Below are positions 1-5,158 of a stretch of DNA of 5,348 bases, in pieces; within the stretch, counting starts at the first letter, position 1; each line of letters opens with the position of its first letter. The notes beneath the pieces are model-generated. The model did no database searches, had not been told where the DNA came from, and worked only from the letters and a program-made list of their open reading frames with translations. Source of the DNA: Thermomicrobiaceae bacterium (lineage in GTDB: Bacteria > Chloroflexota > Chloroflexia > Thermomicrobiales > Thermomicrobiaceae); contig JAICWZ010000156.1 of the NCBI GenBank assembly GCA_025966355.1, positions 1-5,348 of the forward strand. The letters run 5' to 3'. The translations under genes and the position numbers were made by a program.

Positions 1-1
1 G

Positions 2-337
2 AATTATGCCGAGAGTTTCGGCGTTAACATTTACCTGGGCCGCGATCGTGAGCGGCGACCGGTGAGCTACATCGGCGTGACACGCTTTCGCAATTGGGGC
101 CATCTCGATCGGATCGCGGTCGATCCGACGCGCCAGGGTCAGGGGTACGGGTTAGAATCGCTCGATTGGGCAGTGCAGTCGCTCACGCGTTCCGGCGCGC
201 GACGCATCGGCCTCAGTACGCAGGCGCGCAACCTCCGCAGCCGGAAGCTGTATGAACGCTACGGATTCCAGCGCGTTCCGGCGCAGGACTATGCACTCTT
301 TGGCCAGTGGCTCGGACCGATGGAGCCGATGTCATGA
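2..337 (+). CDS. GNAT-family N-acetyltransferase, C-terminal part (5' end outside the window)
   Basis: The frame is open from the left edge to the TGA at 335-337, giving 111 residues, so the gene starts upstream of the window. The GNAT fold uses acetyl-CoA to acetylate an amine or similar group. Seen here: the beta4/alpha3 acetyl-CoA site, RIAVDPTRQGQGYG at residues 37-50, with the Q-x-x-G-x-G pyrophosphate loop, followed by helix LESLDWAVQSL. The C-terminal part has the usual N-x-x-S-x-x-LYE-x-x-GF pattern (NLRSRKLYERYGF). Closest in style to RimI-like or generic GNATs; the substrate cannot be told. The GTG at 62 would leave too short a protein and is not a believable start, because coding similarity continues upstream of it. 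aroC follows after 27 bases on the same strand, so co-transcription is likely. Family call is firm, function open. Confidence 0.85.
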   Translation, partial: NYAESFGVNIYLGRDRERRPVSYIGVTRFRNWGHLDRIAVDPTRQGQGYGLESLDWAVQSLTRSGARRIGLSTQARNLRSRKLYERYGFQRVPAQDYALFGQWLGPMEPMS

Positions 338-364
338 TCGCGCTGGCCGCACGTGGGGGAATGA

Positions 365-1429
365 ATGGGAAGTAGTTTCGGCAATATCTTTCGGATCAAT
401 ACCTGGGGCGAATCGCACGGCCCCGCGCTCGGTGTCGTGATCGACGGCTGTCCGGCGGGTCTCCCGATGTCGGAAGAGATCATCCAGCACGACCTCGATC
501 GACGACGCGTCGGCCAGAGCAAGGTGACATCGCCGCGCCAGGAGCGAGATCGTGTCACGATCCTCTCCGGCGTTTTCGAGGGATTTACGACGGGCGCGCC
601 AATTTCACTAATCACCTACAACGCCGACGCCGATTCGAGTAAGTACGACATTATTCGCGATCGTTTCCGTCCCGGGCATGCCGATTACACGTACCACGTT
701 AAGTACGGCCGGCGCGATCATCGCGGCGGCGGTCGCTCGAGCGCGCGCGAGACCTGGGGTCGGGTTGCGTCCGGCGCGATCGCGCGGGCGCTGCTGGCGA
801 CGGTCGATGTCGATGTCTATGCCTTCGTACGCCAGCTGAATTCGATCAAGATGGAGACGTTCGATCGCGCGGAGATCGATCGAAACCTCGTGCGCTGTCC
901 CGATCCGGTCGCGGCACAGGCGATGGTCGAAGCGGTCATGGCGGCGAAAGAGGACAACGACAGCATTGGCGGCATCATTGAAATCCGTGCCGATAACGTA
1001 CCGCCCGGCTGGGGTGAACCGACGATGGACAAGCTCGACGCGTTGATCGGGCATGCCATGTTGAGCATCCCGGCGGTCAAAGGCGTCGAGATCGGCATGG
1101 GCTTCGAAGCGGCGACGATGCACGGCAAGGATCACAACGACGGTTTTTACATGGACAATGGGCGCGTGCGCACCATTTCGAATAACGCCGGTGGGATGCT
1201 GGGCGGCATTTCGAGCGGCGAGCAGATCGTCGCGCGCATCGTAGTAAAGCCGACCTCGTCCGTGTCGCAAGAGCAGCAGACCGTCGACCTCGAGGGGAAC
1301 GATCGCACCATCCTCGTCGAAGGACGGCACGATCCGTCGATCTGTCCGCGTGCGGTCCCGGTTGCCGAGGCGATGATGGCGCTCGTACTGGCCGATCTCT
1401 ACTTGCTGAATCGGGCCGCTCAGATCTGA
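365..1429 (+). CDS. aroC: Chorismate synthase
   Basis: AroC converts 5-enolpyruvylshikimate-3-phosphate to chorismate (EC 4.2.3.5), the last step of the shikimate pathway, with reduced FMN as cofactor; it is a cytoplasmic homotetramer in known cases. The 354-residue length is normal. All three family signatures are present: GESHG at 15-19 with the conserved His18, GRRDHRGGGRSSARET at 115-130, and GRHDPSICPRAVPVAEAM at 320-337. RPGHAD (102-107), SIPAVKGVEIGMGF (234-247) and NNAGGMLGGISSGEQI (273-288) are also typical. The start MGSSFGNIFRINTWGESHG matches the family N-terminus, and GGGGGA at 355-360 is its ribosome binding site with a short 4-base spacing. A second ATG at 361 overlaps the start (ATGAATG) but reaches a stop after four codons. 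The stop codon lies inside a perfect palindrome. Converges on aroA, whose product makes its substrate. Confidence 0.98.
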   Translation: MGSSFGNIFRINTWGESHGPALGVVIDGCPAGLPMSEEIIQHDLDRRRVGQSKVTSPRQERDRVTILSGVFEGFTTGAPISLITYNADADSSKYDIIRDRFRPGHADYTYHVKYGRRDHRGGGRSSARETWGRVASGAIARALLATVDVDVYAFVRQLNSIKMETFDRAEIDRNLVRCPDPVAAQAMVEAVMAAKEDNDSIGGIIEIRADNVPPGWGEPTMDKLDALIGHAMLSIPAVKGVEIGMGFEAATMHGKDHNDGFYMDNGRVRTISNNAGGMLGGISSGEQIVARIVVKPTSSVSQEQQTVDLEGNDRTILVEGRHDPSICPRAVPVAEAMMALVLADLYLLNRAAQI

Positions 1430-1436
1430 GCGGCCC
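1413..1436. repeat. Perfect 24-bp palindrome across the aroC stop codon
   Basis: Arms GGGCCGCTCA and TGAGCGGCCC surround a central GATC, and the whole 24 bp equals its own reverse complement. As RNA it would make a 10-bp GC-rich hairpin with a 4-base loop that includes the aroC TGA (1427-1429). Only a weak pyrimidine stretch (GTTTCATCTCT) follows, so it is not a textbook rho-independent terminator. It could act as a transcript-end stabiliser or a two-way terminator between convergent aroC and aroA. The palindrome is seen directly; the role is inferred. Confidence 0.6.
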
Positions 1437-1448
1437 ACCGTTTCATCT

Positions 1449-1484
1449 CTAATCCGTAGGGGAGCGCACTCCCTTACGAATTAG
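1449..1484. terminator. Candidate bidirectional terminator hairpin between aroC and aroA
   Basis: An inverted repeat pairs 1449-1464 with 1469-1484 around the loop CGCA. The inner stem CGTAGGGGAG/CTCCCTTACG has one G-T wobble. The outer stem CTAAT/ATTAG is separated from it by one C-A mismatch, giving 15 pairs in all. The repeat overlaps the aroA stop codon (TAA on the minus strand, 1481-1483) and sits at the meeting point of two convergent genes, as expected for a shared terminator. No strong T run follows on either strand, so efficiency is uncertain. Confidence 0.5.
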
Positions 1485-2785
1485 GGCCGCACAGTTCTAG
1501 CCAGGACGTCGAAGAATTCGGGGAAGGTTTTGGCGACGCAGCCTGGGTCACGGATGGTGATATCTGGGATGGCGCAGCCGAGGATGGCGAAACTCATTGC
1601 CATGCGGTGATCGTCGTAGGTCTCGATGGTGGCTGGGTTGACCGGTCCGGGTTGGATCGTCAGTCCGTCGTCGCGTTCGCTCACCTCGACGCCGAGGCGG
1701 CGTAACTCGGTGACGACGGCGCTGATGCGATCGGTCTCCTTGTGCCGGATGTGGGCGACGTTGCGGATCGTGACCGGGCCGTCCGCCAGCGGTGCGATCG
1801 CCGCGAGCGTTTGCACCGTGTCGGAGATCGCGTTCATATCGACGTCGACACCGCGCAACCGTTGTGGGCCGCGAACTTCGAGCGCGTTATCCTCGCGAAT
1901 GATGGTGCAACCCATCTGTTCGAGGACGTCGACGAAGTGTGCGTCGCCCTGGCCGGATTTGCTGCCGAGATTCAGCACCCGCACCCGACCTCCGGTCGCG
2001 GCCGCCAGCGCGAAGAAATACGAAGCAGCCGAGGCATCCGGCTCGACCTCGTAGTCGATGGCGCGGTATGTTTGCCCGCCCGGCGCGGTGAAGCGCCGGT
2101 AATTATCGTTGAGCATCTCGACGCCGAAGGCGCGCATCGTGGCGGCTGTCATGTCGATGTACGGCTTCGAGACGAGATCGCCTTCGACGTCGATCTGGAG
2201 ACCGTCTTTCGTTGCTCCGCCGACCATCAGCAGGGCGCTGAAATACTGACTGCTGGTGTCACCGGCGAGTTTTGCCGAACCGCCTTCGAGGCCGGACGTC
2301 TTCACGCGGAGCGGTGGGCAGCCGTCGTGATTCAACGCGACTGCATTGACGTGCAATTGCTGCAGCGCGTCGAGCAGCGGCGCGATCGGCCGCTGGCGCA
2401 TCCGTTCGACACCGTCAACCAGATATTCGCCACGCCCGAGCGCCAACAGCGCCGTGATGAAACGCGCGGTCGTGCCCGAATTGCCGACGAAGAGTTCCGC
2501 GGACGTCACCGGGATCTTGCCCTCCGCGCCATCGACGACAAAGCGCTTAGCGTCCGGATTCTCGTCCACCGCAATACCGAGGCGCCGAAGGGAATCTGCC
2601 ATGTAGTGCGTATCGTCGCTGAACAGCGCCGCGTTGATTGACGAGCGGCCGTTTGCCAGCGCCGCGAGGATGAGCGCGCGGTTGGTGTAGCTCTTTGAAC
2701 CGGGCAGCAGCACGTCGGCATTAACCGGAGTCGTAACCGGTTCGATCGTGATCTGATCCGGGTAGTCGCGATCTGTGGCGGTCAT
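1481..2785 (-). CDS. aroA: 3-phosphoshikimate 1-carboxyvinyltransferase (EPSP synthase)
   Basis: Transfers the enolpyruvyl group of PEP to shikimate-3-phosphate (EC 2.5.1.19), the step before chorismate synthase. The protein has 434 residues, normal for the family. Active-site segments seen: LPGSKSYTNR at 27-36 (Lys, Ser and Arg contacts), GNSGTTARF at 101-109, RMRQRPI at 128-134, the SSQ triad at 178-180, the Asp of SDT near 322, HKETDR at 348-353, YDDHR at 390-394 and KTFPEF from Lys419. Where E. coli AroA has GNAGTAMRP, this enzyme keeps the glycine of GT but has Phe instead of Pro101, as in enzymes outside the classic enterobacterial group. The frame stays open to 2989, but the extra 68 residues are Ser/Thr/Arg-rich, unlike the family, and antisense in style to nothing useful: they overlap the epimerase gene. 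The ATG at 2785 is therefore chosen; no good ribosome site precedes it. It lies 16 bases after the epimerase stop, suggesting coupled translation. Confidence 0.96.
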   Translation of the reverse strand: MTATDRDYPDQITIEPVTTPVNADVLLPGSKSYTNRALILAALANGRSSINAALFSDDTHYMADSLRRLGIAVDENPDAKRFVVDGAEGKIPVTSAELFVGNSGTTARFITALLALGRGEYLVDGVERMRQRPIAPLLDALQQLHVNAVALNHDGCPPLRVKTSGLEGGSAKLAGDTSSQYFSALLMVGGATKDGLQIDVEGDLVSKPYIDMTAATMRAFGVEMLNDNYRRFTAPGGQTYRAIDYEVEPDASAASYFFALAAATGGRVRVLNLGSKSGQGDAHFVDVLEQMGCTIIREDNALEVRGPQRLRGVDVDMNAISDTVQTLAAIAPLADGPVTIRNVAHIRHKETDRISAVVTELRRLGVEVSERDDGLTIQPGPVNPATIETYDDHRMAMSFAILGCAIPDITIRDPGCVAKTFPEFFDVLARTVRP

Positions 2786-2801
2786 CGCGCGTCGACCGGC
2801 A

Positions 2802-3257
2802 TCAATGGAACTCGAGGTCCCAGTTGTAAGGGATGTCAGGCGAATCATAGGGGATGCGGTACTCGTCGGGATCGGCCGGGTCGTATGGCTTCGTTGGGAA
2901 ATTGATGAGATAGCACGGTTCGACGCCGATGTTCTTGAAGCCGTGGAGCACGCCGATCGGGATCTTGACGACGATGCGGTTGTCATCACCGATGAAGAAG
3001 ACGTTTAGTTCGCCTTTCGTCGGTGAATCTTCACGAATGTCGTAGAGCGGCACCTTGATCATGCCGCGGACACAGGTGAAGTAGTCGGTCTGCTTTTTGT
3101 GGTGATGCCAGCCGCGAATGATGCCGGGGTAGCTGACCGAAACGTAGCACTGACCGAAGCCTTCGAAGAACGGATCGTCGTTGCGGATGAGTTCGGTGAG
3201 CGCACCCCGTTCGTCGGCGTGTGTCGTCAGGCGTTTGATTTCAACTCCATGGATCAC
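2802..3257 (-). CDS. RmlC-like cupin, dTDP-4-dehydrorhamnose 3,5-epimerase family protein
   Basis: A 151-residue small cupin related to RmlC, which epimerises C3 and C5 of dTDP-4-keto-6-deoxyglucose. Seen: DERGALTELIRNDDPFF at 15-31, the RGWHHHKKQTDYF segment at 48-60 whose first His (51) aligns with the RmlC catalytic His, the turn G-x-I-K-V with Lys68, IPIGVLHGFKNIG at 99-111, and DEYRIPYDSPDIPYNW at 131-146. It is shorter than classical RmlC (about 180 residues) and belongs to the short family members annotated as epimerase-like, whose true substrate is often unknown. Start: the frame is open to a TTG at 3314, but GTG 3257 gives MIHGVEIKRL, matching the usual family start, has GGAAGGGA 10 bases upstream, and lies downstream of a likely promoter. 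No rmlA, rmlB or rmlD is in the window, so a rhamnose role is not shown. Between a methyltransferase gene and aroA in a minus-strand run. Confidence 0.85.
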   Translation of the reverse strand: MIHGVEIKRLTTHADERGALTELIRNDDPFFEGFGQCYVSVSYPGIIRGWHHHKKQTDYFTCVRGMIKVPLYDIREDSPTKGELNVFFIGDDNRIVVKIPIGVLHGFKNIGVEPCYLINFPTKPYDPADPDEYRIPYDSPDIPYNWDLEFH

Positions 3258-3267
3258 CGCAAAGCGT

Positions 3268-3275
3268 TCCCTTCC
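3268..3275 (-). promoter_or_regulatory. Ribosome binding site that decides the epimerase start
   Basis: GGAAGGGA on the minus strand ends 10 bases before the GTG at 3255-3257. It is the best Shine-Dalgarno match near this gene. The alternative TTG at 3314 has nothing comparable upstream. Together with the family-like MIHGVEIK start it supports the shorter protein. Confidence 0.65.
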
Positions 3276-3304
3276 ATCGTTCGAAGTCAACCCGAATCGA
3301 GGCG

Positions 3305-3313
3305 AGTATAGCA
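3305..3313 (-). promoter_or_regulatory. Extended -10 promoter candidate for the epimerase-aroA genes
   Basis: The minus strand reads TGCTATACT: TATACT matches TATAAT at five of six positions and is preceded by the TGn extension that can replace a -35 box. No good -35 is seen 16-18 bases upstream. It lies in the 69-base gap after the methyltransferase stop. Transcription would start near 3298, leaving a leader of about 40 bases before the GTG at 3257. Such a promoter would exclude the longer TTG start. Prediction only. Confidence 0.5.
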
Positions 3314-3326
3314 AAGGCTCGCCGCG

Positions 3327-4094
3327 TTACCGCGCGTGGGCTACGAAAATCATGTTCGCTGATTGGTCTTCGAGCGGTTCGAGTTCATACGAACCGTAGA
3401 TCCCTTCGAGTTCGAGCCCGGCCGCATCGAGCAAGGCGAGCATTTCGAATTGATGGATGTAGCGCGTGCGATAGCTGCTGACAGATCGGCGCACGTCACC
3501 ATCCGGTGACGTGCGGTCGATGAACAAGGTCGTCTCGATCATCTGGCGTGATGGTGAGAGATGCCGCTGCGAAAAGCGATCGATCCGCGCGCCATCCGGC
3601 AGCGTCCAGCCGCCGTCGTGTTGCATCCGGTCGTCCATGCCGAGCAGCGTGGAAGGCGTCGGGTGGAAGAGATCGACGACAAAGATGCCGCTCGGTTTGA
3701 GCAGACTCCGCACGCCGCGCAGCGCGAGCAGTTGGTCATCGGGCGTCTCGAGGTGCAGAAATGAGTTGACGGCGCAGAAGACCATTTGGAAATGCTCGGA
3801 CGGAAAACTGGCGAGCGCGCGCATATCGAGCTGGCGCAGGTCGACATTATCAAGACCGGCCCGTTGGAGCCGCCGCCGGGCGTGTTCCAGCATCTCGGGA
3901 GCGTTGTCGATGCCGGTGACCTGGTAGCCGGCTTCGGCCAGCGGAACGAGCAATCGGCCGGTGCCGCAGCCAAGTTCGAGGATCGGTGATCCGACGATCG
4001 CGGCATATCCGCGATAGAGATCGACATCGGCGTCAAATTCGTCGAATTCGAGATCATACCAGGGGGCCATCGCGTCGTAGAAGCTTTGACTCAT
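3327..4094 (-). CDS. Class I SAM-dependent methyltransferase, substrate unknown
   Basis: A 255-residue cytoplasmic protein with a Rossmann-type SAM domain. Seen: the family-like opening FYDAMAPWYDLEFDEF (5-20), motif I ILELGCGTGRLL at 38-49, the acidic end of beta2 in VTGIDNAPEML (Asp63, ribose contact), motif II/III LDMRAL near 89-94, motif IV region FQMVFCAVNSFLHL at 102-115, and LLKPSGIFVVDLF at 131-143. The C-terminal third (SSYRTRYIHQFEMLALLDAAGLELEG, in two parts) is a common substrate-side cap of small-molecule methyltransferases of the Methyltransf_25 type. No residues identify the acceptor. The start ATG at 4092-4094 matches the family N-terminus; it has no Shine-Dalgarno sequence, but a perfect TATAAT lies 6 bases upstream, suggesting a leaderless mRNA. 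First gene of a probable operon with the epimerase-like gene and aroA; divergent from smpB. Confidence 0.88.
   Translation of the reverse strand: MSQSFYDAMAPWYDLEFDEFDADVDLYRGYAAIVGSPILELGCGTGRLLVPLAEAGYQVTGIDNAPEMLEHARRRLQRAGLDNVDLRQLDMRALASFPSEHFQMVFCAVNSFLHLETPDDQLLALRGVRSLLKPSGIFVVDLFHPTPSTLLGMDDRMQHDGGWTLPDGARIDRFSQRHLSPSRQMIETTLFIDRTSPDGDVRRSVSSYRTRYIHQFEMLALLDAAGLELEGIYGSYELEPLEDQSANMIFVAHAR
3490..3515. repeat. Perfect 11-bp inverted repeat inside the methyltransferase gene
   Basis: CGCACGTCACC and GGTGACGTGCG are exact reverse complements separated by the 4 bases ATCC. The repeat covers codons for the segment RTSPDGDVRR near the 3' third of the gene. It would form a stable hairpin in either RNA strand or a dyad for a DNA-binding protein. 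No T run follows on the minus strand, so it is not an obvious terminator. Presence is certain, function unknown. Confidence 0.55.
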
Positions 4095-4100
4095 GGCGGC

Positions 4101-4106
4101 ATTATA
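4101..4106 (-). promoter_or_regulatory. TATAAT -10 box for the methyltransferase gene, probably leaderless
   Basis: The minus strand reads TATAAT followed by GCCGCC and then the ATG at 4094. A start site 6-8 bases after the box would fall on or next to the ATG, giving a leaderless mRNA; the lack of any Shine-Dalgarno sequence agrees. No convincing -35 hexamer is seen at 16-19 bases (AGCGGC at 17). Confidence 0.55.
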
Positions 4107-4141
4107 GGGCGAGTTTCGGTTAAGCCGCTAGCCTTTGATCC

Positions 4142-4158
4142 TTGTCGCAGTGCGGCAA
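4142..4158. promoter_or_regulatory. Near-perfect dyad over the smpB -35 region, possible operator
   Basis: TTGTCGCA-G-TGCGGCAA is an inverted repeat with 7 of 8 positions symmetric about base 4150. It overlaps the proposed -35 hexamer of smpB (4142-4147) and lies in the short region between divergent genes. The position suits a repressor or activator site. No known regulator motif is recognised, so the role is inference. Confidence 0.35.
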
Positions 4159-4171
4159 ACACCGGTAGACT
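4142..4171 (+). promoter_or_regulatory. Candidate smpB promoter
   Basis: TTGTCG (4142-4147, four of six to TTGACA) and TAGACT (4166-4171, four of six to TATAAT) are 18 bases apart. The -10 ends 8 bases before the smpB ATG at 4180, so the predicted transcript starts at or just before the start codon. Only a weak purine stretch precedes the ATG. Moderate support; both boxes are imperfect. Confidence 0.4.
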
Positions 4172-4179
4172 TGGCAGTT

Positions 4180-4665
4180 ATGACTAAGACGCGGATGCCG
4201 GCGAAAACGGGTGGCGAGAAGGTCGTCACCACCAATCGCAAGGCATATCATGATTATTTCGTTGAAGAAGAGCTCGAAGCAGGCGTGGTCCTTCACGGCT
4301 CCGAGATCAAGTCGATTCGCCAGGGGCGTGTGACCTTGCGCGATGCCTACGCGCGCATCGAAAATGGCGAACTCTGGCTCGTCGGCGCCCACATCTCGCC
4401 CTACGAGCATTCTGGCGTCTATTTCAACCACGAGCCGGATCGCCCGCGCAAACTGCTCATCCACCATCGCGAACTCGACTATCTGCGGAGTAAGGTCGAG
4501 GCGAGTGGCTATACACTCGTCCCGGTGCGAATGGTGCTACGCAAGGGCCGAGCAAAAGTCGATATCGCGCTGGCTAAAGGCAAGAAGCTGTACGACAAAC
4601 GCGCGGCGCTGGCAGAGCGTGATGCCAAGCGCAACATCGAGCGCGAGTTGCGCGAACGCGACTAA
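4180..4665 (+). CDS. smpB: SsrA-binding protein SmpB
   Basis: SmpB binds the tRNA-like domain of tmRNA and brings alanyl-tmRNA with EF-Tu to the A site of stalled ribosomes, its C-terminal tail acting in the empty mRNA channel. The 161-residue length is usual. Seen: NRKAYHDYFVEEELEAGVV in the first strand region (19-37), the hallmark GSEIKSIRQGRVTLRDAYARI from 40, the stretch ELWLVGAHISPYEHSG, RPRKLLIHHREL, and GKKLYDKR at 134-141 leading into the basic tail AERDAKRNIERELRERD. ATG 4180 is preferred; ATG 4195 five codons later (MPAKTGG) is also possible since the first residues are not conserved. The frame is open further upstream to 4135, but those residues are not family-like. The ssrA gene follows 56 bases downstream, a frequent pairing. 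No terminator separates them, so part of the smpB transcript may run into ssrA. Confidence 0.97.
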   Translation: MTKTRMPAKTGGEKVVTTNRKAYHDYFVEEELEAGVVLHGSEIKSIRQGRVTLRDAYARIENGELWLVGAHISPYEHSGVYFNHEPDRPRKLLIHHRELDYLRSKVEASGYTLVPVRMVLRKGRAKVDIALAKGKKLYDKRAALAERDAKRNIERELRERD

Positions 4666-4670
4666 CCGGA

Positions 4671-4699
4671 TTGCAAAATCTATGTAAATCTGGTATTCT
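4671..4699 (+). promoter_or_regulatory. ssrA promoter
   Basis: TTGCAA (4671-4676) and TATTCT (4694-4699) are 17 bases apart, the ideal spacing, directly after the smpB stop codon. The predicted start near 4706 leaves a leader of about 15 bases, which RNase P would remove to make the mature tmRNA 5' end at 4722. A strong own promoter fits an abundant stable RNA. Confidence 0.6.
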
Positions 4700-4721
4700 T
4701 ATGGTCGCGCCACACCGAACT

Positions 4722-5068
4722 GGGGATGCCTGGTTTCGACAGGGTGGTAGGTGCGAAGATTGCAAGCCGAGGTCGCCCCGGGACTCGTAAAAAGGGGCAC
4801 GCCAATAACTGGCAAACCACAACTTGCACTCGCTGCCTAATCTAGAGTAGCGACGTCTGCCCGGACCTCACTCTGACGGGTTCGGACCAGGCGACACAAA
4901 GTCGGAGTGCGGCCTGCTGAGCACCGGATATGCGGGTCAAAGGGAATCCGGTAAACCAACTCGGAACCCAGCCGGCAGGGGTCTGACGCGGTAAAAAAGT
5001 GCCGGCTAAGCTTGTAGCATATCTTCCGCTGAACATTCTGGACGGGGGTTCGATTCCCCCCATCTCCA
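4722..5068 (+). ncRNA. ssrA: tmRNA (transfer-messenger RNA, SsrA)
   Basis: One-piece tmRNA of 347 nt, which rescues ribosomes stalled without a stop codon and adds a degradation tag. The 5' end GGGGATG (4722-4728) pairs with CATCTCC (5061-5067) to form the acceptor stem with the G-U pair at position three, typical of the alanine-charged tRNA-like domain. The conserved stretch TGGTTTCGAC follows at 4731. The T arm is GGGGG-TTCGATT-CCCCC (5044-5060). The discriminator is A5068, followed by CT, so CCA is not encoded and must be added by nucleotidyltransferase. After the tag frame several helices of the pseudoknot region can be read: ACTCTGAC/GTCGGAGT (4870-4877, 4901-4908), ACCGGAT/ATCCGGT (4923-4929, 4946-4952) and AGCCGGCA/TGCCGGCT (4970-4977, 5000-5007). 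Directly downstream of smpB and closed by a clear terminator. Not a circularly permuted form. Confidence 0.97.
4796..4840 (+). other. tmRNA tag-peptide reading frame, proposed GTPITGKPQLALAA
   Basis: Reading back from TAA at 4838-4840 the frame gives ...PQLALAA, and ALAA is the standard C-terminal signal recognised by ClpXP-type proteases. The resume codon is proposed as GGC at 4796, because Gly and Ala are the usual first tag residues and the base at -4 (4792) is A, a known requirement in E. coli tmRNA. This yields a 14-residue tag. Starting at ACG 4799 would make it 13 residues. The ALAA end is certain from sequence; the exact first residue is inferred. Confidence 0.75.
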
Positions 5069-5078
5069 CTGATTGATG

Positions 5079-5107
5079 AGCCGCCCCGCGTTCGTGGGGC
5101 GGCTTTT
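5079..5107 (+). terminator. Rho-independent terminator of ssrA
   Basis: AGCCGCCCC (5079-5087) pairs with GGGGCGGCT (5096-5104). A G-U and a C-G pair extend the stem to 11 pairs with loop GTTC. TTTT (5104-5107) and a further T-rich stretch (ATTGTTTTG) follow. It starts 10 bases after the tmRNA 3' end. Textbook form. Confidence 0.92.
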
Positions 5108-5158
5108 CATTGTTTTGTGTCATGAACCGTTGGTTCGCAAGGCATGGACGGAGAATGA

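Noticed and set aside
608..1438. 276-residue open frame antisense to aroC
   Set aside because: It lies wholly opposite aroC, is rich in Arg/Asp/His as expected from reverse reading of GC-rich codons, and shows no domain.
1742..2641. 299-residue plus-strand open frame opposite aroA
   Set aside because: Shadow of aroA; composition is typical of antisense frames and no motif is visible.
2786..2989. N-terminal extension of aroA by 68 residues from an upstream ATG
   Set aside because: The extension is low-complexity Ser/Thr/Arg, matches no EPSP synthase start, and overlaps the well-supported epimerase gene in another frame.
3301..3323. Hairpin GGCGAG/CTCGCC between the methyltransferase and epimerase genes as a terminator
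   Set aside because: Six pairs with an 11-base loop and no T run; the loop holds the extended -10 box, which explains the site better.
4842..5123. 93-residue minus-strand frame over ssrA
   Set aside because: It overlaps the tmRNA and its terminator. Phrases such as MGGIEPPSRMFSGRYATS resemble spurious proteins often annotated across antisense tmRNA or tRNA genes.
5124..5136. Short dyad GAACC-GTT-GGTTC upstream of the SRPBCC gene
   Set aside because: Only five paired bases and no promoter boxes around it; too weak to call an operator.
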